A stretch of 60,625 bases of DNA from Rhizobium sp. Q54 (GTDB lineage Bacteria > Bacteroidota > Bacteroidia > Flavobacteriales > Flavobacteriaceae), in contig CALQAH020000009.1 of NCBI GenBank assembly GCA_943328505.2, positions 1 through 60,625 of the forward strand, in the 5' to 3' direction. Both the position numbers and the translations under genes were made by a program. The notes below the pieces were generated by a model, which was given only the letters and a program-made list of their open reading frames with translations, had not been told where the DNA came from and ran no database searches. Below, piece after piece: positions 16,097 through 24,963 of the stretch; position 1 is the first letter of the stretch; each line of letters begins with the position of its first letter.

Positions 16097-18073
16097 ATGG
16101 ATTTTGATAGAAAACAACTGACCAACGAGCAACTAATAAGTTTATATAAAAAACTCCTTAAACCTAGACTTATAGAAGAAAAAATGCTGATTCTTATCCG
16201 TCAAGGGAAAGTATCAAAATGGTTTTCGGGCATTGGGCAAGAAGCAATTGCTGTGGGTATGACAGCGGTTTTAGATAATGACGAGTACATTTTACCGATG
16301 CACCGGAATTTAGGTGTTTTTACCACTAGAGACATACCTTTGCATCGTTTGTTTTCTCAATGGCAAGGAAAAGCGAATGGTTTTACCAAAGGTCGTGATC
16401 GTAGTTTTCATTTTGGAACTCAAGAATATAAAATTATTGGCATGATATCCCATTTGGGTCCTCAATTGGGCATCGCCGATGGGATTGCGCTCGCCAACAA
16501 ATTAAAAAATAATGGCAAAGTAACGGCAGTATTTACAGGCGAAGGTGCTACTTCGGAAGGCGATTTTCACGAAGCGTTAAATATAGCGGCGGTTTGGGAT
16601 TTACCTGTGTTTTTTGTGATTGAAAATAATGGGTATGGATTGTCAACACCAACTAATGAGCAATACCGTTGTGAAAACCTTGCCGATAAAGGCATTGGTT
16701 ATGGTATGGAAAGTCACATTATTGATGGGAATAACATCTTAGAGGTTTACAACAAAGTGTGGGAATTAAAAGCCTCCATGTTGGAAAATCCACGTCCTAT
16801 TTTATTGGAATTCAAAACCTTTAGAATGCGTGGTCACGAAGAGGCGAGTGGTACCAAATACGTTCCACAAGAATTAATGGATATGTGGGCGATAAAAGAT
16901 CCAGTTGAAAATTACAGCAAGTATTTAAAGGCGACTTCGGTTATTTCTGATGAAGACGAAGCGGCAATTAAGGCCGTTCTAAAACAAGAAATTGACGAAC
17001 ATTGGGCAAAAGTTCAAGACGAACCTGAAATAGAAGCGAGTTTGTTGGAAGAATTAAATGACGTTTACAAACCGTATGATTTTGAAGAAGTTAATCCTTC
17101 AGGGGTTACTGAAAATATCCGAGTAGTAGATGCCATTTCTAATGCTTTACGCCAATCGATGGAACGCCATGACAATTTGGTAATTATGGGTCAAGATATA
17201 GCCGAATACGGTGGTGCTTTTAAAATCACCGATGGTTTTGTAGCGCAGTTTGGTAAAGAGCGTGTGCGTAATACACCCATTTGTGAAAGTGCTATAGTAT
17301 CGGCAGCGATGGGATTGTCTATCAACGGGCACAAAGCGATTGTAGAAATGCAATTTGCCGATTTTGTCTCTACAGGTTTTAATCCTATTGTCAATCTTTT
17401 GGCTAAGTCACACTACCGATGGTTGGAAAATGCCGATGTAGTGGTGCGCATGCCTTGTGGCGGTGGTACACAAGCTGGTCCTTTTCATTCTCAAACTAAC
17501 GAATCTTGGTTTACCAAAACTCCCGGACTTAAAGTGGTTTATCCTGCTTTCCCTTATGATGTGAAAGGGTTGTTGAATACTGCCATCAACGATCCCAATC
17601 CGGTCATGTTTTTTGAACACAAACAATTGTACCGTTCGGTTTACCAAGAGGTACCGACCGATTACTATACCATTCCTTTTGGAAAAGCAGCGTTACTCAA
17701 ACAAGGAACTGATGTTACCATTATTTCCTTTGGAGCTGGCGTGCATTGGGCGATGGATACCTTGGGTAAACATACTAATATTCAAGCCGATTTGATTGAT
17801 TTGCGAACACTACAACCTTTGGATACCGAAACTATTTATGCCTCTGTAAAGAAAACAGGACGCGTGATTATTTTACAAGAAGACAGCTTGTTTGGCGGTA
17901 TGAGTAGTGATATTTCTGCGCTAATTATGGAAAACTGTTTTGAATATCTGGATGCACCTGTAAAGCGTGTGGGCAGTTTGGAAAGCGCAATTCCGTTTGT
18001 GAAAGCCTTGGAAGATCAGTATTTGCCTAAAGAGCGTTTTGAAAGTACTTTATTGGAATTGTTGGCGTATTAA
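16097..18073 (+). CDS. Fused E1 alpha/beta 2-oxoacid dehydrogenase
   Basis: The start is taken at ATG 16097 (MDFDRKQLTNEQL), giving 658 residues; the open frame extends upstream to 16031 without family sequence. Residues 1-330 are the E1 alpha half, with thiamine diphosphate motif GEGATSEGDFHEALNIA and NNGYGLS. Residues 360-658 are the E1 beta half (MGQDIAEYGGAFKIT, ESAIVSAAMGLSING). The enzyme decarboxylates a 2-oxoacid and transfers the acyl group to an E2 lipoyl domain. The fused form is typical of Bacteroidota and is usually named a branched-chain (2-oxoisovalerate) dehydrogenase. No E2 or E3 gene is here. Pyruvate is an alternative substrate. Confidence 0.9.
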   Translation: MDFDRKQLTNEQLISLYKKLLKPRLIEEKMLILIRQGKVSKWFSGIGQEAIAVGMTAVLDNDEYILPMHRNLGVFTTRDIPLHRLFSQWQGKANGFTKGRDRSFHFGTQEYKIIGMISHLGPQLGIADGIALANKLKNNGKVTAVFTGEGATSEGDFHEALNIAAVWDLPVFFVIENNGYGLSTPTNEQYRCENLADKGIGYGMESHIIDGNNILEVYNKVWELKASMLENPRPILLEFKTFRMRGHEEASGTKYVPQELMDMWAIKDPVENYSKYLKATSVISDEDEAAIKAVLKQEIDEHWAKVQDEPEIEASLLEELNDVYKPYDFEEVNPSGVTENIRVVDAISNALRQSMERHDNLVIMGQDIAEYGGAFKITDGFVAQFGKERVRNTPICESAIVSAAMGLSINGHKAIVEMQFADFVSTGFNPIVNLLAKSHYRWLENADVVVRMPCGGGTQAGPFHSQTNESWFTKTPGLKVVYPAFPYDVKGLLNTAINDPNPVMFFEHKQLYRSVYQEVPTDYYTIPFGKAALLKQGTDVTIISFGAGVHWAMDTLGKHTNIQADLIDLRTLQPLDTETIYASVKKTGRVIILQEDSLFGGMSSDISALIMENCFEYLDAPVKRVGSLESAIPFVKALEDQYLPKERFESTLLELLAY

Positions 18074-18426
18074 TTTGGATCGCTGATTAAACGGATTAAT
18101 TTACTGCTTATTGAAGTAACACAGGGTATAGAAATCAGAGAAATTAATATAATTTTATAAATTTCCTCAATCTGTATTCCTGAATCCTTGGACAAGTTCA
18201 ATATGAAATTTATTTAATGCCAATTAATAAAGCTATGTCAGTCTGAGCCTTTCGAAGACCTTTTTGTTGTATAATGATTATTAATTTAGATGGCACTTCG
18301 ACCTTGCGACAAGCTCAAGGCTTAGCTCAGTTTGACAATGTTGGTTTTGATTGGTATTATCGTACTTATAACTCCAAATAGCTACCGAGAATCGTTGTCC
18401 ATAGTTATAAAATAGGATAAACTATT
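18074..18426. other. Intergenic region holding repeats, no gene seen
   Basis: This 353-bp gap between two convergent genes has no convincing open frame. It begins with a GCTGATTAAACGGATTAAT word and an ACACAGGTATAGAAATCAGA-like word of the kind scattered in flavobacterial intergenic DNA. It holds the large palindromic repeat described separately. It ends with a 9-bp AT-rich inverted repeat (18407-18415 with 18422-18430) that could weakly terminate the GH1 operon. Confidence 0.6.
18237..18337. repeat. Palindromic TGAGC...TCGAAG repeat (two facing arms)
   Basis: The left arm TGTCAGTCTGAGCC with TTCGAAGACC (about 18236-18260) faces a right arm running from GGCACTTCGACC (18292) to GCTCAGTTTGACA (18337). 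The right arm itself contains a small CCTTG...CAAGG hairpin. Related copies lie near 22000, 36879 and 60524. Confidence 0.75.
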
Positions 18427-19776
18427 TTATGACTCTTCCAAAAACTTTTTGTACCACCAACCCGAATTCTTAATGGTTCTTTTTTGTGTGGTATAATCAA
18501 TATGGACCAGGCCAAATCGTTTTTGTAATCCTTCTGCCCATTCAAAATTATCGGTTAGTGACCACACAAAATACCCGGACAATTTTGTGCTATAGTTTTT
18601 AGCTTTCAATACTTGTTCTAAATAGGATTTTATGAAATAGGAACGATGATGGTCGTCAATTACCCCATCAATAACTTCATCGTGGAAAGCCGCGCCATTT
18701 TCGGTAATCAGTATTTTTTTTACGCCTTCATAGGCATCGAATTTGCAAACCATTTCATAAATAGCTTCTGGATATACTTCCCAATCCATCGCAGTATAAA
18801 ATACTTTTCGCTTGTCGGCAGTAATAATTTTTGCCTTGATGTAAGGTGTAAAGAAGGAATGCGCAATCACTTCTCGAGTATAGTTTTGAATACCAATAAA
18901 ATCAAAAGTCACTTTCATTAATTCATGGTCATCAGGGTACTCATATTTTTTAATTTTTTTTAGAAACGACAGGGCATCGGTTGGATATCCAAGTCCTAGT
19001 GAAGGTTCTATAAAAAGGCGATTCAGTAATGCATCAACCCTATGGGCTGCTTTTTTATCTTTGGCAGCAGCAGAATAAGGAGTGATGTAAGAACAAGAAT
19101 AAGTGGTTCCTACTTGTGCTTGAGGAGCAATAGCTTTAATGGCGTTGTACCCAATAGCCTGGCATAACACAGCATGGTGCAGTGCGGGTAGGAAATGCTT
19201 AAACCCTTTTTTACCCGGTGCATGAAGGCCTAAAAAATAACCACCACCGGTAAAAACCATAGGTTCGTTAAGGACCATCCAGTAGCGTACTTTATCTTTA
19301 AAAGCCGTCACACAAACCTTTGTATATTCCTCAAACCATTGGAGTATTTCCCTGTTGGTCCAACCTCCTTTTTTTTCTAATTCCTGTGGTAAATCCCAAT
19401 GATACAATGTTATAAAAGGTTCGATCCCGTTAGCAATACAGCAGTCTATAACGTTGTGATAAAAATTCAAACCTTTTTGATTGATAGTTCCAATACCGTT
19501 GGGTAGTATGCGGGACCACGATAATGACAACCTAAAATTAGGAATTCCCATTTCTTTCATTAAGGCGATATCGGTTTTGTAATTGTTGTAAAAATCTGCA
19601 GCTGCAAAGTGGGTATCATTGTTGGCTATTCTTTTAGGTTTTGTTACAAACACATCCCAATTCGATTCGCCTTTACCATCACTAGAAATAGCACCTTCGG
19701 TTTGAAGTGCCGATGAGGATATTCCCCATATAAAATCATTTCCAAAATCTTCTTTTGAGAACGTGTTATTGGTCAT
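18427..19776 (-). CDS. GH1 family beta-glucosidase
   Basis: A 449-residue cytoplasmic (no signal peptide) family 1 glycosidase. It starts with FIWGISSSALQTEGA, has the acid/base Glu E171 in VLNEPMVF and the nucleophile E359 in ILITENGAAF. Other sugar-binding residues are visible in LYHWDLPQ and SLTDNFEWAEG. It hydrolyses beta-linked glucosides or related sugars. It is the last gene of a three-gene minus-strand group and starts 2 bp after the glycosyltransferase stop. The pairing of a glycosyltransferase with a glucosidase suggests coordinated handling of one glycoconjugate, but the substrate is not evident. Confidence 0.93.
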   Translation of the reverse strand: MTNNTFSKEDFGNDFIWGISSSALQTEGAISSDGKGESNWDVFVTKPKRIANNDTHFAAADFYNNYKTDIALMKEMGIPNFRLSLSWSRILPNGIGTINQKGLNFYHNVIDCCIANGIEPFITLYHWDLPQELEKKGGWTNREILQWFEEYTKVCVTAFKDKVRYWMVLNEPMVFTGGGYFLGLHAPGKKGFKHFLPALHHAVLCQAIGYNAIKAIAPQAQVGTTYSCSYITPYSAAAKDKKAAHRVDALLNRLFIEPSLGLGYPTDALSFLKKIKKYEYPDDHELMKVTFDFIGIQNYTREVIAHSFFTPYIKAKIITADKRKVFYTAMDWEVYPEAIYEMVCKFDAYEGVKKILITENGAAFHDEVIDGVIDDHHRSYFIKSYLEQVLKAKNYSTKLSGYFVWSLTDNFEWAEGLQKRFGLVHIDYTTQKRTIKNSGWWYKKFLEES

Positions 19777-19778
19777 TA

Positions 19779-20819
19779 TTATTGAAATAAATTGTAATGG
19801 TTTGATTCAAAACTCGTATCTATTTTTTTATGGTCGGAATGATTTTCAATAATAAGATTCACTATTTCTTCGGTATTGTCCGGATAATCTACTTCTACTA
19901 TGGTATCTTCTTCAAGCCACTTTTGAATTTTAGGTAGGTTATCTGTATTGAGTTTTTTGATTACGGCTACTCCCATTTCCTTGAGCATTTCGGCATTACA
20001 AAATTGCTCTATTTGTTTTTTCATAGGAATCACCATTAATTTCTTTTTCAAAAATAAGGCTTCACTTGGTGTTCCAAATCCAGCGTTACACAAAACGCCT
20101 TTTGCAGATGCCATGCTTTCCAAAAATAAATTGGCTTGTATGGGAACAATAGTAATATTATCTAATTGTATGGCTTTTTTGTTATGCTTAGAAAATACTT
20201 GCCACTGCACGCTGTCTAGTTTTTGTAATCGTTTGATGATTTGTTTGTCATCATAAGACGGCAGGTAAACGGTATAATGCCCTTCGTTAGTTGGAATCAA
20301 CTGGCGGACTTCTTTTCTTATTATGGGTGTAAATACCGTTCCGTCTAATCGTTTAAAATGAAAGCCATAATTGTAAGTTGTGGGTGCGTAGTTCTGCAAT
20401 ACCAATTTGCCAATAACATCCATGTTCTTTGGTTTTGGGGCTAATGGATGCATAGTGACTACCTGATTGCTTAACCCTATACAGACTTTTTTGGCTTTGA
20501 GCGAAGCCCAACTGGTTACTGGTTCAAAATCGCTGATGACCAAATCATAGGCTTTCACATCAATCTTCTTTATCTCCTTAAGCAATTTCATGGAATTCAT
20601 TTTTATAAAGGTTTTCCAATAATCTACACCTCCTTTTTTACCAAAAATAAAGGATAACCCATTAAAGCGGTATTTTACTTCAAACGGTAATTCAATATCA
20701 GACTGAATACCACTTACCAAAATATCAACTTCCCCTTTTTTTTGTAAATAAGGAATTATTTCTATCGCTCGCGTGATATGTCCATTACCAGTGCCTTGAA
20801 CGGCATACAATATTTTCAT
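19779..20819 (-). CDS. GT-B fold glycosyltransferase (GT28/MurG-like)
   Basis: A 346-residue glycosyltransferase beginning MKILYAVQGTGNGHITRA, the glycine-rich N-terminal loop of MurG-like enzymes. The nucleotide-sugar region is LCNAGFGTPSEAL and VIPMKKQIEQFCNAEML, corresponding to the GT28 donor-binding site. No membrane helix is present; such enzymes act at the inner face of the membrane on lipid acceptors. Its ATG overlaps the stop of the phosphatase gene (TAATG at 20821-20817), indicating translational coupling. Acceptor and donor are not determined; a lipid-linked glycosylation role fits the neighbouring lipid-A-type phosphatase. Confidence 0.85.
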   Translation of the reverse strand: MKILYAVQGTGNGHITRAIEIIPYLQKKGEVDILVSGIQSDIELPFEVKYRFNGLSFIFGKKGGVDYWKTFIKMNSMKLLKEIKKIDVKAYDLVISDFEPVTSWASLKAKKVCIGLSNQVVTMHPLAPKPKNMDVIGKLVLQNYAPTTYNYGFHFKRLDGTVFTPIIRKEVRQLIPTNEGHYTVYLPSYDDKQIIKRLQKLDSVQWQVFSKHNKKAIQLDNITIVPIQANLFLESMASAKGVLCNAGFGTPSEALFLKKKLMVIPMKKQIEQFCNAEMLKEMGVAVIKKLNTDNLPKIQKWLEEDTIVEVDYPDNTEEIVNLIIENHSDHKKIDTSFESNHYNLFQ

Positions 20820-21700
20820 TATTTAAAATTAATAGCAGTTATAATATCTTTTTCTCCCAAAAAGTTACCAAGCATTTGGTTAAAAATTTCTTCATTTTCC
20901 ATTAAAACAAGCTCGTCCTCGTTTTCATGGGGTGTTGTTACCTTAAACTCATCGGGATTGTATTTATAAAGTGACCACGATTTGTTATTGTATTCTAAAG
21001 CGGTAAGGTTTTCGATCCAATCTCCTGAATTTAAATACTCTACTTGTCCGTTTTGTGTTTTAATTGTTTTCATTTCTGGATGGTGAATGTGACCACACAA
21101 TACATAATCGTATCCGTTAGAGATGGCAATATCGGCTGCTGTTGTTTCAAAGTTATTAATAAATTTAACCGCCGATTTCACACTGTTTTTAATGTTTTTG
21201 GATAGTGAAATTTTCCCTCTACCCATTTTTACGGAAACCCAATTGCACACTGCGTTGATTAGAATGAGTAAATCATAGCCATGAGATCCCAGTCGAGTAA
21301 GCCATTTGGAGTTTTGCATGGTTACATCAAAAACATCGCCATGAAAAATCCATGTTTTTTTACCGTCTAAATTCAAAACCAATTTGTTTTCGATACTCAA
21401 GTTTCCCATTTTAAAGCCTTCAAATTTGCGTAACATTTCATCGTGATTTCCAGTGATGTAATATACTTTTACTCCTTTGCGTACCCAATTGAATATTTTA
21501 TGGACTATTTGCATGTGTGATTTTGGCCAGTATCTTTTGCTGAATTGCCACATGTCGATAATGTCGCCATTTAAAACTACAATTTTTGGTTTTACGCTAT
21601 TCATGTAGTGCAATAGTTCTTTGCTTTGGCATCCATAGGTTCCTAAATGAATATCGGAAAGCACCAATAAATCGATTTTTCTTTTTTTAGTTTTAGACAT
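20819..21700 (-). CDS. LpxH-like metallophosphoesterase
   Basis: A 293-residue calcineurin-like phosphoesterase with all metal motifs: DIHLGT (D16, H18), NGDIIDMW, GNHDEM and CGHIHHPE. The sequence belongs to the UDP-2,3-diacylglucosamine pyrophosphatase-like family, whose true LpxH members hydrolyse UDP-diacylglucosamine in lipid A synthesis. This longer form is common in Bacteroidota beside glycosyltransferases, and its substrate may be another phospho- or nucleotide-lipid. It is the first gene of the three-gene minus-strand operon. Confidence 0.87.
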   Translation of the reverse strand: MSKTKKRKIDLLVLSDIHLGTYGCQSKELLHYMNSVKPKIVVLNGDIIDMWQFSKRYWPKSHMQIVHKIFNWVRKGVKVYYITGNHDEMLRKFEGFKMGNLSIENKLVLNLDGKKTWIFHGDVFDVTMQNSKWLTRLGSHGYDLLILINAVCNWVSVKMGRGKISLSKNIKNSVKSAVKFINNFETTAADIAISNGYDYVLCGHIHHPEMKTIKTQNGQVEYLNSGDWIENLTALEYNNKSWSLYKYNPDEFKVTTPHENEDELVLMENEEIFNQMLGNFLGEKDIITAINFK

Positions 21701-21998
21701 AGCTTATGGGTTTATCTATTTTAAAAAATAAAATAGTAATTAAAATTGGAATAAAAACTTTGGAATTAATTAGGGGAGTTGTTTTGATAGCAGTGTTCAA
21801 TAGCAACACAACTTTAGAATATTTTAAAAAATATCTTATTACTATTTTGATACTAGTTTATAATAAAAGATTATTTGTAAATGTATAACTACTTATAAAA
21901 GGGATGATGTATAAATGGTTAAATTATGGTTAAGGTTTTTATGAAACGAAATGGAGCAAAAATGCATTTATAAAATAGGGTTATTGGGTTCGATAGCG

Positions 21999-22024
21999 GA
22001 CAGGCTGAGCTCAGTGTGACAATG
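21999..22024. repeat. Degraded copy of the palindromic repeat
   Basis: GGACAGGCTGAGCTCAGTGTGACA corresponds to one arm of the repeat seen at 18292-18337 and 60524-60584, with an internal loss. A short GTCA word lies downstream (about 22037). Confidence 0.55.
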
Positions 22025-22344
22025 GTTGTATGGATTGTCATTGGGTTAAAACGTACTTTTACAATGTTTACTCGGGTGTATCTCTTTGTAAAATAAAACC
22101 TGTTAGGTTTACATTTTTTGTCACAAATATTTTTTGATAAATTTTTTGTGAGACTTTTAAAAAATTTTAAAAGAAAAAACAAAATAACGGACGAAATAAA
22201 ACCGATTCGCAAACAACCGTTTCTCGTAATTACGAATTTTGTAGTAAGTTCACGTTTGTATGAACAGATTGGTAGCAATCAAAACATAATTATCTCAAGT
22301 GTTTTTGATCATTGCAACTTTTCAAAAATGCCTATTGATTTTGA

Positions 22345-22375
22345 TTGTTTATGTTTGGGAAATTTGGTATGTTTG
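22345..22375 (+). promoter_or_regulatory. Candidate promoter of the MazG / GIY-YIG-helicase cassette
   Basis: TTG (22345-22347), a 20-bp spacer and TATGTTTG (22368-22375, matching TAnnTTTG) fit the Bacteroidota -33/-7 layout. The predicted start of transcription is about a dozen bases before the ATG at 22395. A second TATGTTTG lies at 22350-22357. Confidence 0.45.
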
Positions 22376-22394
22376 GAATTATAATTTATTGGTT

Positions 22395-22733
22395 ATGGAA
22401 AAGTATGAAAAGGTTATAAATGAACTAATAAAGTTCCGTGATGAAAGAGATTGGCAACAATTTCATGATTCTAAAAATCTAGCTTTAGCTATTTCAATTG
22501 AGGCAGCAGAACTAAATGAACTTTTTTTATGGAAAAGGGGAGATGATGTTGAAAATATAAAAATAGACCGCATAAAAGAAGAACTTGCAGATATACTTTC
22601 TTTCTCATTTTTGCTTGCAGAAAAACATAATTTGGATATATTTGAAATTATCTTAGATAAGATAAAAAGCAATAACGAAAAGTACCCTATTGATAAAGCG
22701 AAAGGTACTGCGAAGAAATATAACGAACTATGA
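22395..22733 (+). CDS. MazG-like nucleotide pyrophosphohydrolase
   Basis: I use the ATG at 22395 (MEKYEKVINELIKFRDERDW), giving 112 residues; upstream codons in this frame encode a meaningless hydrophobic stretch. The all-alpha NTP pyrophosphatase motifs are present: the ExxE pair in EAAELNELFLW and the ExxD in EELADILSF, which bind magnesium. It resembles the small dCTPase/MazG-like enzymes that turn (d)NTPs into NMPs, used for pool cleaning or, in some defence settings, nucleotide depletion. Its stop overlaps the ATG of the helicase gene (ATGA at 22730-22733), so the two are translationally coupled and probably work together. Confidence 0.88.
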   Translation: MEKYEKVINELIKFRDERDWQQFHDSKNLALAISIEAAELNELFLWKRGDDVENIKIDRIKEELADILSFSFLLAEKHNLDIFEIILDKIKSNNEKYPIDKAKGTAKKYNEL

Positions 22734-24919
22734 GTCAAAGTGATGTGTTCACAATTAAAAAATATGATTTTGATTCGAGTTTAGTTAATGAATTTAATGC
22801 GGTTCATTATGTTAAAGATTTATGGCCTATTGTATATATTTTAAGCGATGGGAATATAAATGAAGCATATGTTGGAGAAACTACAGACGCATATGCTAGA
22901 ATGAGTAGTCACTTAAAAAACAACATCAAAAATAAACTATCAGCAGTTCATTTAATATCTAGTGAAAAGTTTAACAAATCGGCAACTTTAGATATTGAAT
23001 CCAATTTGATTAAATATATATCGGGTGATGGTCAATATAAATTGATTAATGGAAACATAGGATTAGCCAATCATAATTATTACCAAAAGAAAGAATATTG
23101 GGATATCTTCAAATCTATTTGGGATAGCTTGCGGTCTGTTGGTATAGCAAAACATCCGATTGATTATATTGATAATTCTGATTTATTTAAATATTCACCA
23201 TACAAGATTTTAACGTCGGAACAAAAGAGTGGACTATTGGTTATTATGAAGAACCTTTTAGATAACACTTATAAAAATATTATTATTGAAGGTGGTGCAG
23301 GCACAGGTAAAACAATTCTAGCCATATTTTTATTTAAATTACTTAATACCACGAACGACGATTTCAATTTTGAAGAATTTGGTGATGAAGAATTTGAATT
23401 CATGGAAATTGTCTTTGAATTGAAGAAAAAATACCCAAATCCTAAAATGGCATTGGTAGTTCCAATGTCCTCCTTTAGAACCACTTTAAAAAAAGTATTT
23501 AAAAACATTAAAGGACTTAATGCCAGTATGGTAATTGGACCGGCAGAAATAGTTAAAGATACTTTTGACATTGTTGTTGTAGATGAATCACACCGATTAA
23601 GAAGACGTGTTAATTTGGGTGCTTATTTCAGAGCTTTTGATGTTGTTTGTGAAAAACTGAATTTTGACAAACATACTTGTAATGAATTAGATTGGATAAT
23701 GAAACAATCAGAAAGTGCTGTGTACTTTTATGATGAAAATCAATCTATAAAACCATCTGATGTTAAGAAAGTAGATTTCGATAAACTAAAAGTCAATAGT
23801 TTGACTAAAACAGAATATCTAAAATCTCAATTTAGAGTAAGAGGTGGTAATGGTTATGTCAATTATGTTGATAAACTCTTAAAATGTAAATTGACTGATT
23901 CGGATGTTATTTTTAACTCCAAAGAATATGAACTTGTCCTTTTCGACTCTATTGATGATATTGTAAATGAAATAAAATCTAGAGATATTGAAAACGGTTT
24001 GTCTAGATTAGTTGCAGGGTATTCATGGCCTTGGATGACTAATAAAAAAGACACCAAACAAGATTATGATATTGAAATTGAAAATACCAGGTTAAAATGG
24101 AATACCACAAATATAGATTGGGTTAATTCTATAAATTCTAGGAATGAAGTGGGCTGTATTCATACAACTCAAGGTTATGATTTAAATTATACAGGAATAA
24201 TTTTCGGAAAAGAAATTACTTATGATAAGGCTACAAATCAAATTGAAATTCTTAAAGAAAATTATTATGATGTAAATGGCAAGCAATCTATTGTTGACCC
24301 AGAAGAGTTGAAAGATTTTATTTTAAACATATACAAAACGATAATGCTAAGAGGTATTAGAGGCACCTATGTATACGTTTGTGACAAAAACTTACGAGAC
24401 TATTTTTCTCAATTCATTCCTAAATTCAAGACTGAAAAAGAGACTTTTATTCTACAAGAAGATGATGTGATACCATATGTAAACGCCATACCAATTTATG
24501 ATTTAAAAGTTGCAGCTGGTAATTTTAGTGAATTACAAACTGTAAACGATTGTGAATGGATTGCACTACCAAAAAATTATAAGCCCTCAAATGATTTGTT
24601 TGCCTGTAAAGTTATTGGCGAATCTATGAATAAGATTATACCTAATGGTTCAATCTGTATGTTTAGAAAATATACAGGAGGCTCAAGGGATGGCAAAATA
24701 GTTTTGGTAGAACACACAAGTATTCAGGACCTAGATTTTGGTTCGGGATATACAGTAAAAGAATATAGAAGTACGAAGAATGTAGAGAACAAATTATGGA
24801 GTCATCAGTCAATAACTTTAAAACCTTTGTCTCATATTACTGAATACAAAGACGTTGAATTATCTGAAGATGAATTGAGTAGTTTGAAAGTTATAGGAAT
24901 TTTTGAGTGTGTATTATAG
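22730..24919 (+). CDS. GIY-YIG nuclease / SF1 (DUF2075) helicase / LexA-type S24 fusion
   Basis: A 729-residue three-part protein. Residues 33-125 form a GIY-YIG-like nuclease: Y36 in IVYIL, Y47-V-G49 in AYVGET, R57, H61 and E90 in DIESNLIKYI. Residues 160-565 form a DUF2075/Schlafen-group-3-like helicase: Walker A GGAGTGKT (188-195), Walker B IVVVDES (D285, E286), SQFRVRGG, and CIHTTQGYDL (motif V-like). Residues 585-729 are a LexA/UmuD-type S24 domain: putative cleavage bond A596-G597 in LKVAAGNFS, Ser S632 in IGESMN, Lys K677 in YTVKEY. The bond-to-Ser distance (36) equals that of UmuD. A self-cleaving switch on a nuclease-helicase suggests damage or phage sensing. Function is inferred; a repair role is an alternative. 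Confidence 0.85.
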   Translation: MSQSDVFTIKKYDFDSSLVNEFNAVHYVKDLWPIVYILSDGNINEAYVGETTDAYARMSSHLKNNIKNKLSAVHLISSEKFNKSATLDIESNLIKYISGDGQYKLINGNIGLANHNYYQKKEYWDIFKSIWDSLRSVGIAKHPIDYIDNSDLFKYSPYKILTSEQKSGLLVIMKNLLDNTYKNIIIEGGAGTGKTILAIFLFKLLNTTNDDFNFEEFGDEEFEFMEIVFELKKKYPNPKMALVVPMSSFRTTLKKVFKNIKGLNASMVIGPAEIVKDTFDIVVVDESHRLRRRVNLGAYFRAFDVVCEKLNFDKHTCNELDWIMKQSESAVYFYDENQSIKPSDVKKVDFDKLKVNSLTKTEYLKSQFRVRGGNGYVNYVDKLLKCKLTDSDVIFNSKEYELVLFDSIDDIVNEIKSRDIENGLSRLVAGYSWPWMTNKKDTKQDYDIEIENTRLKWNTTNIDWVNSINSRNEVGCIHTTQGYDLNYTGIIFGKEITYDKATNQIEILKENYYDVNGKQSIVDPEELKDFILNIYKTIMLRGIRGTYVYVCDKNLRDYFSQFIPKFKTEKETFILQEDDVIPYVNAIPIYDLKVAAGNFSELQTVNDCEWIALPKNYKPSNDLFACKVIGESMNKIIPNGSICMFRKYTGGSRDGKIVLVEHTSIQDLDFGSGYTVKEYRSTKNVENKLWSHQSITLKPLSHITEYKDVELSEDELSSLKVIGIFECVL

Positions 24920-24963
24920 AACAAATTTACAGAAGATTTATAATCCAACACTTTCCCCACCTA

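Larger units (their letters stand above)
21701..22394. other. Gene-poor intergenic region upstream of the MazG/helicase cassette
   Basis: Nearly 700 bp with no convincing gene. Open frames at 21706-21888 (+) and 21919-22278 (-) have no recognisable sequence and biased AT-rich composition. It contains a degraded palindromic-repeat copy (about 21999-22024), a small hairpin AAACCTgttAGGTTT near 22098-22112, and a candidate promoter for the cassette at its right end. The length and lack of genes suit the edge of an inserted segment. Confidence 0.55.

Noticed and set aside
21706..22278. Two short open frames (21706-21888 plus, 21919-22278 minus) in the gap before the MazG gene
   Set aside because: AT-driven composition, no recognisable motif, and one contains a repeat arm.
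22299..22394. Upstream extension of the MazG-like gene
   Set aside because: Encodes a hydrophobic, Trp/Tyr-rich stretch unlike the family and overlaps the candidate promoter; start set at 22395.
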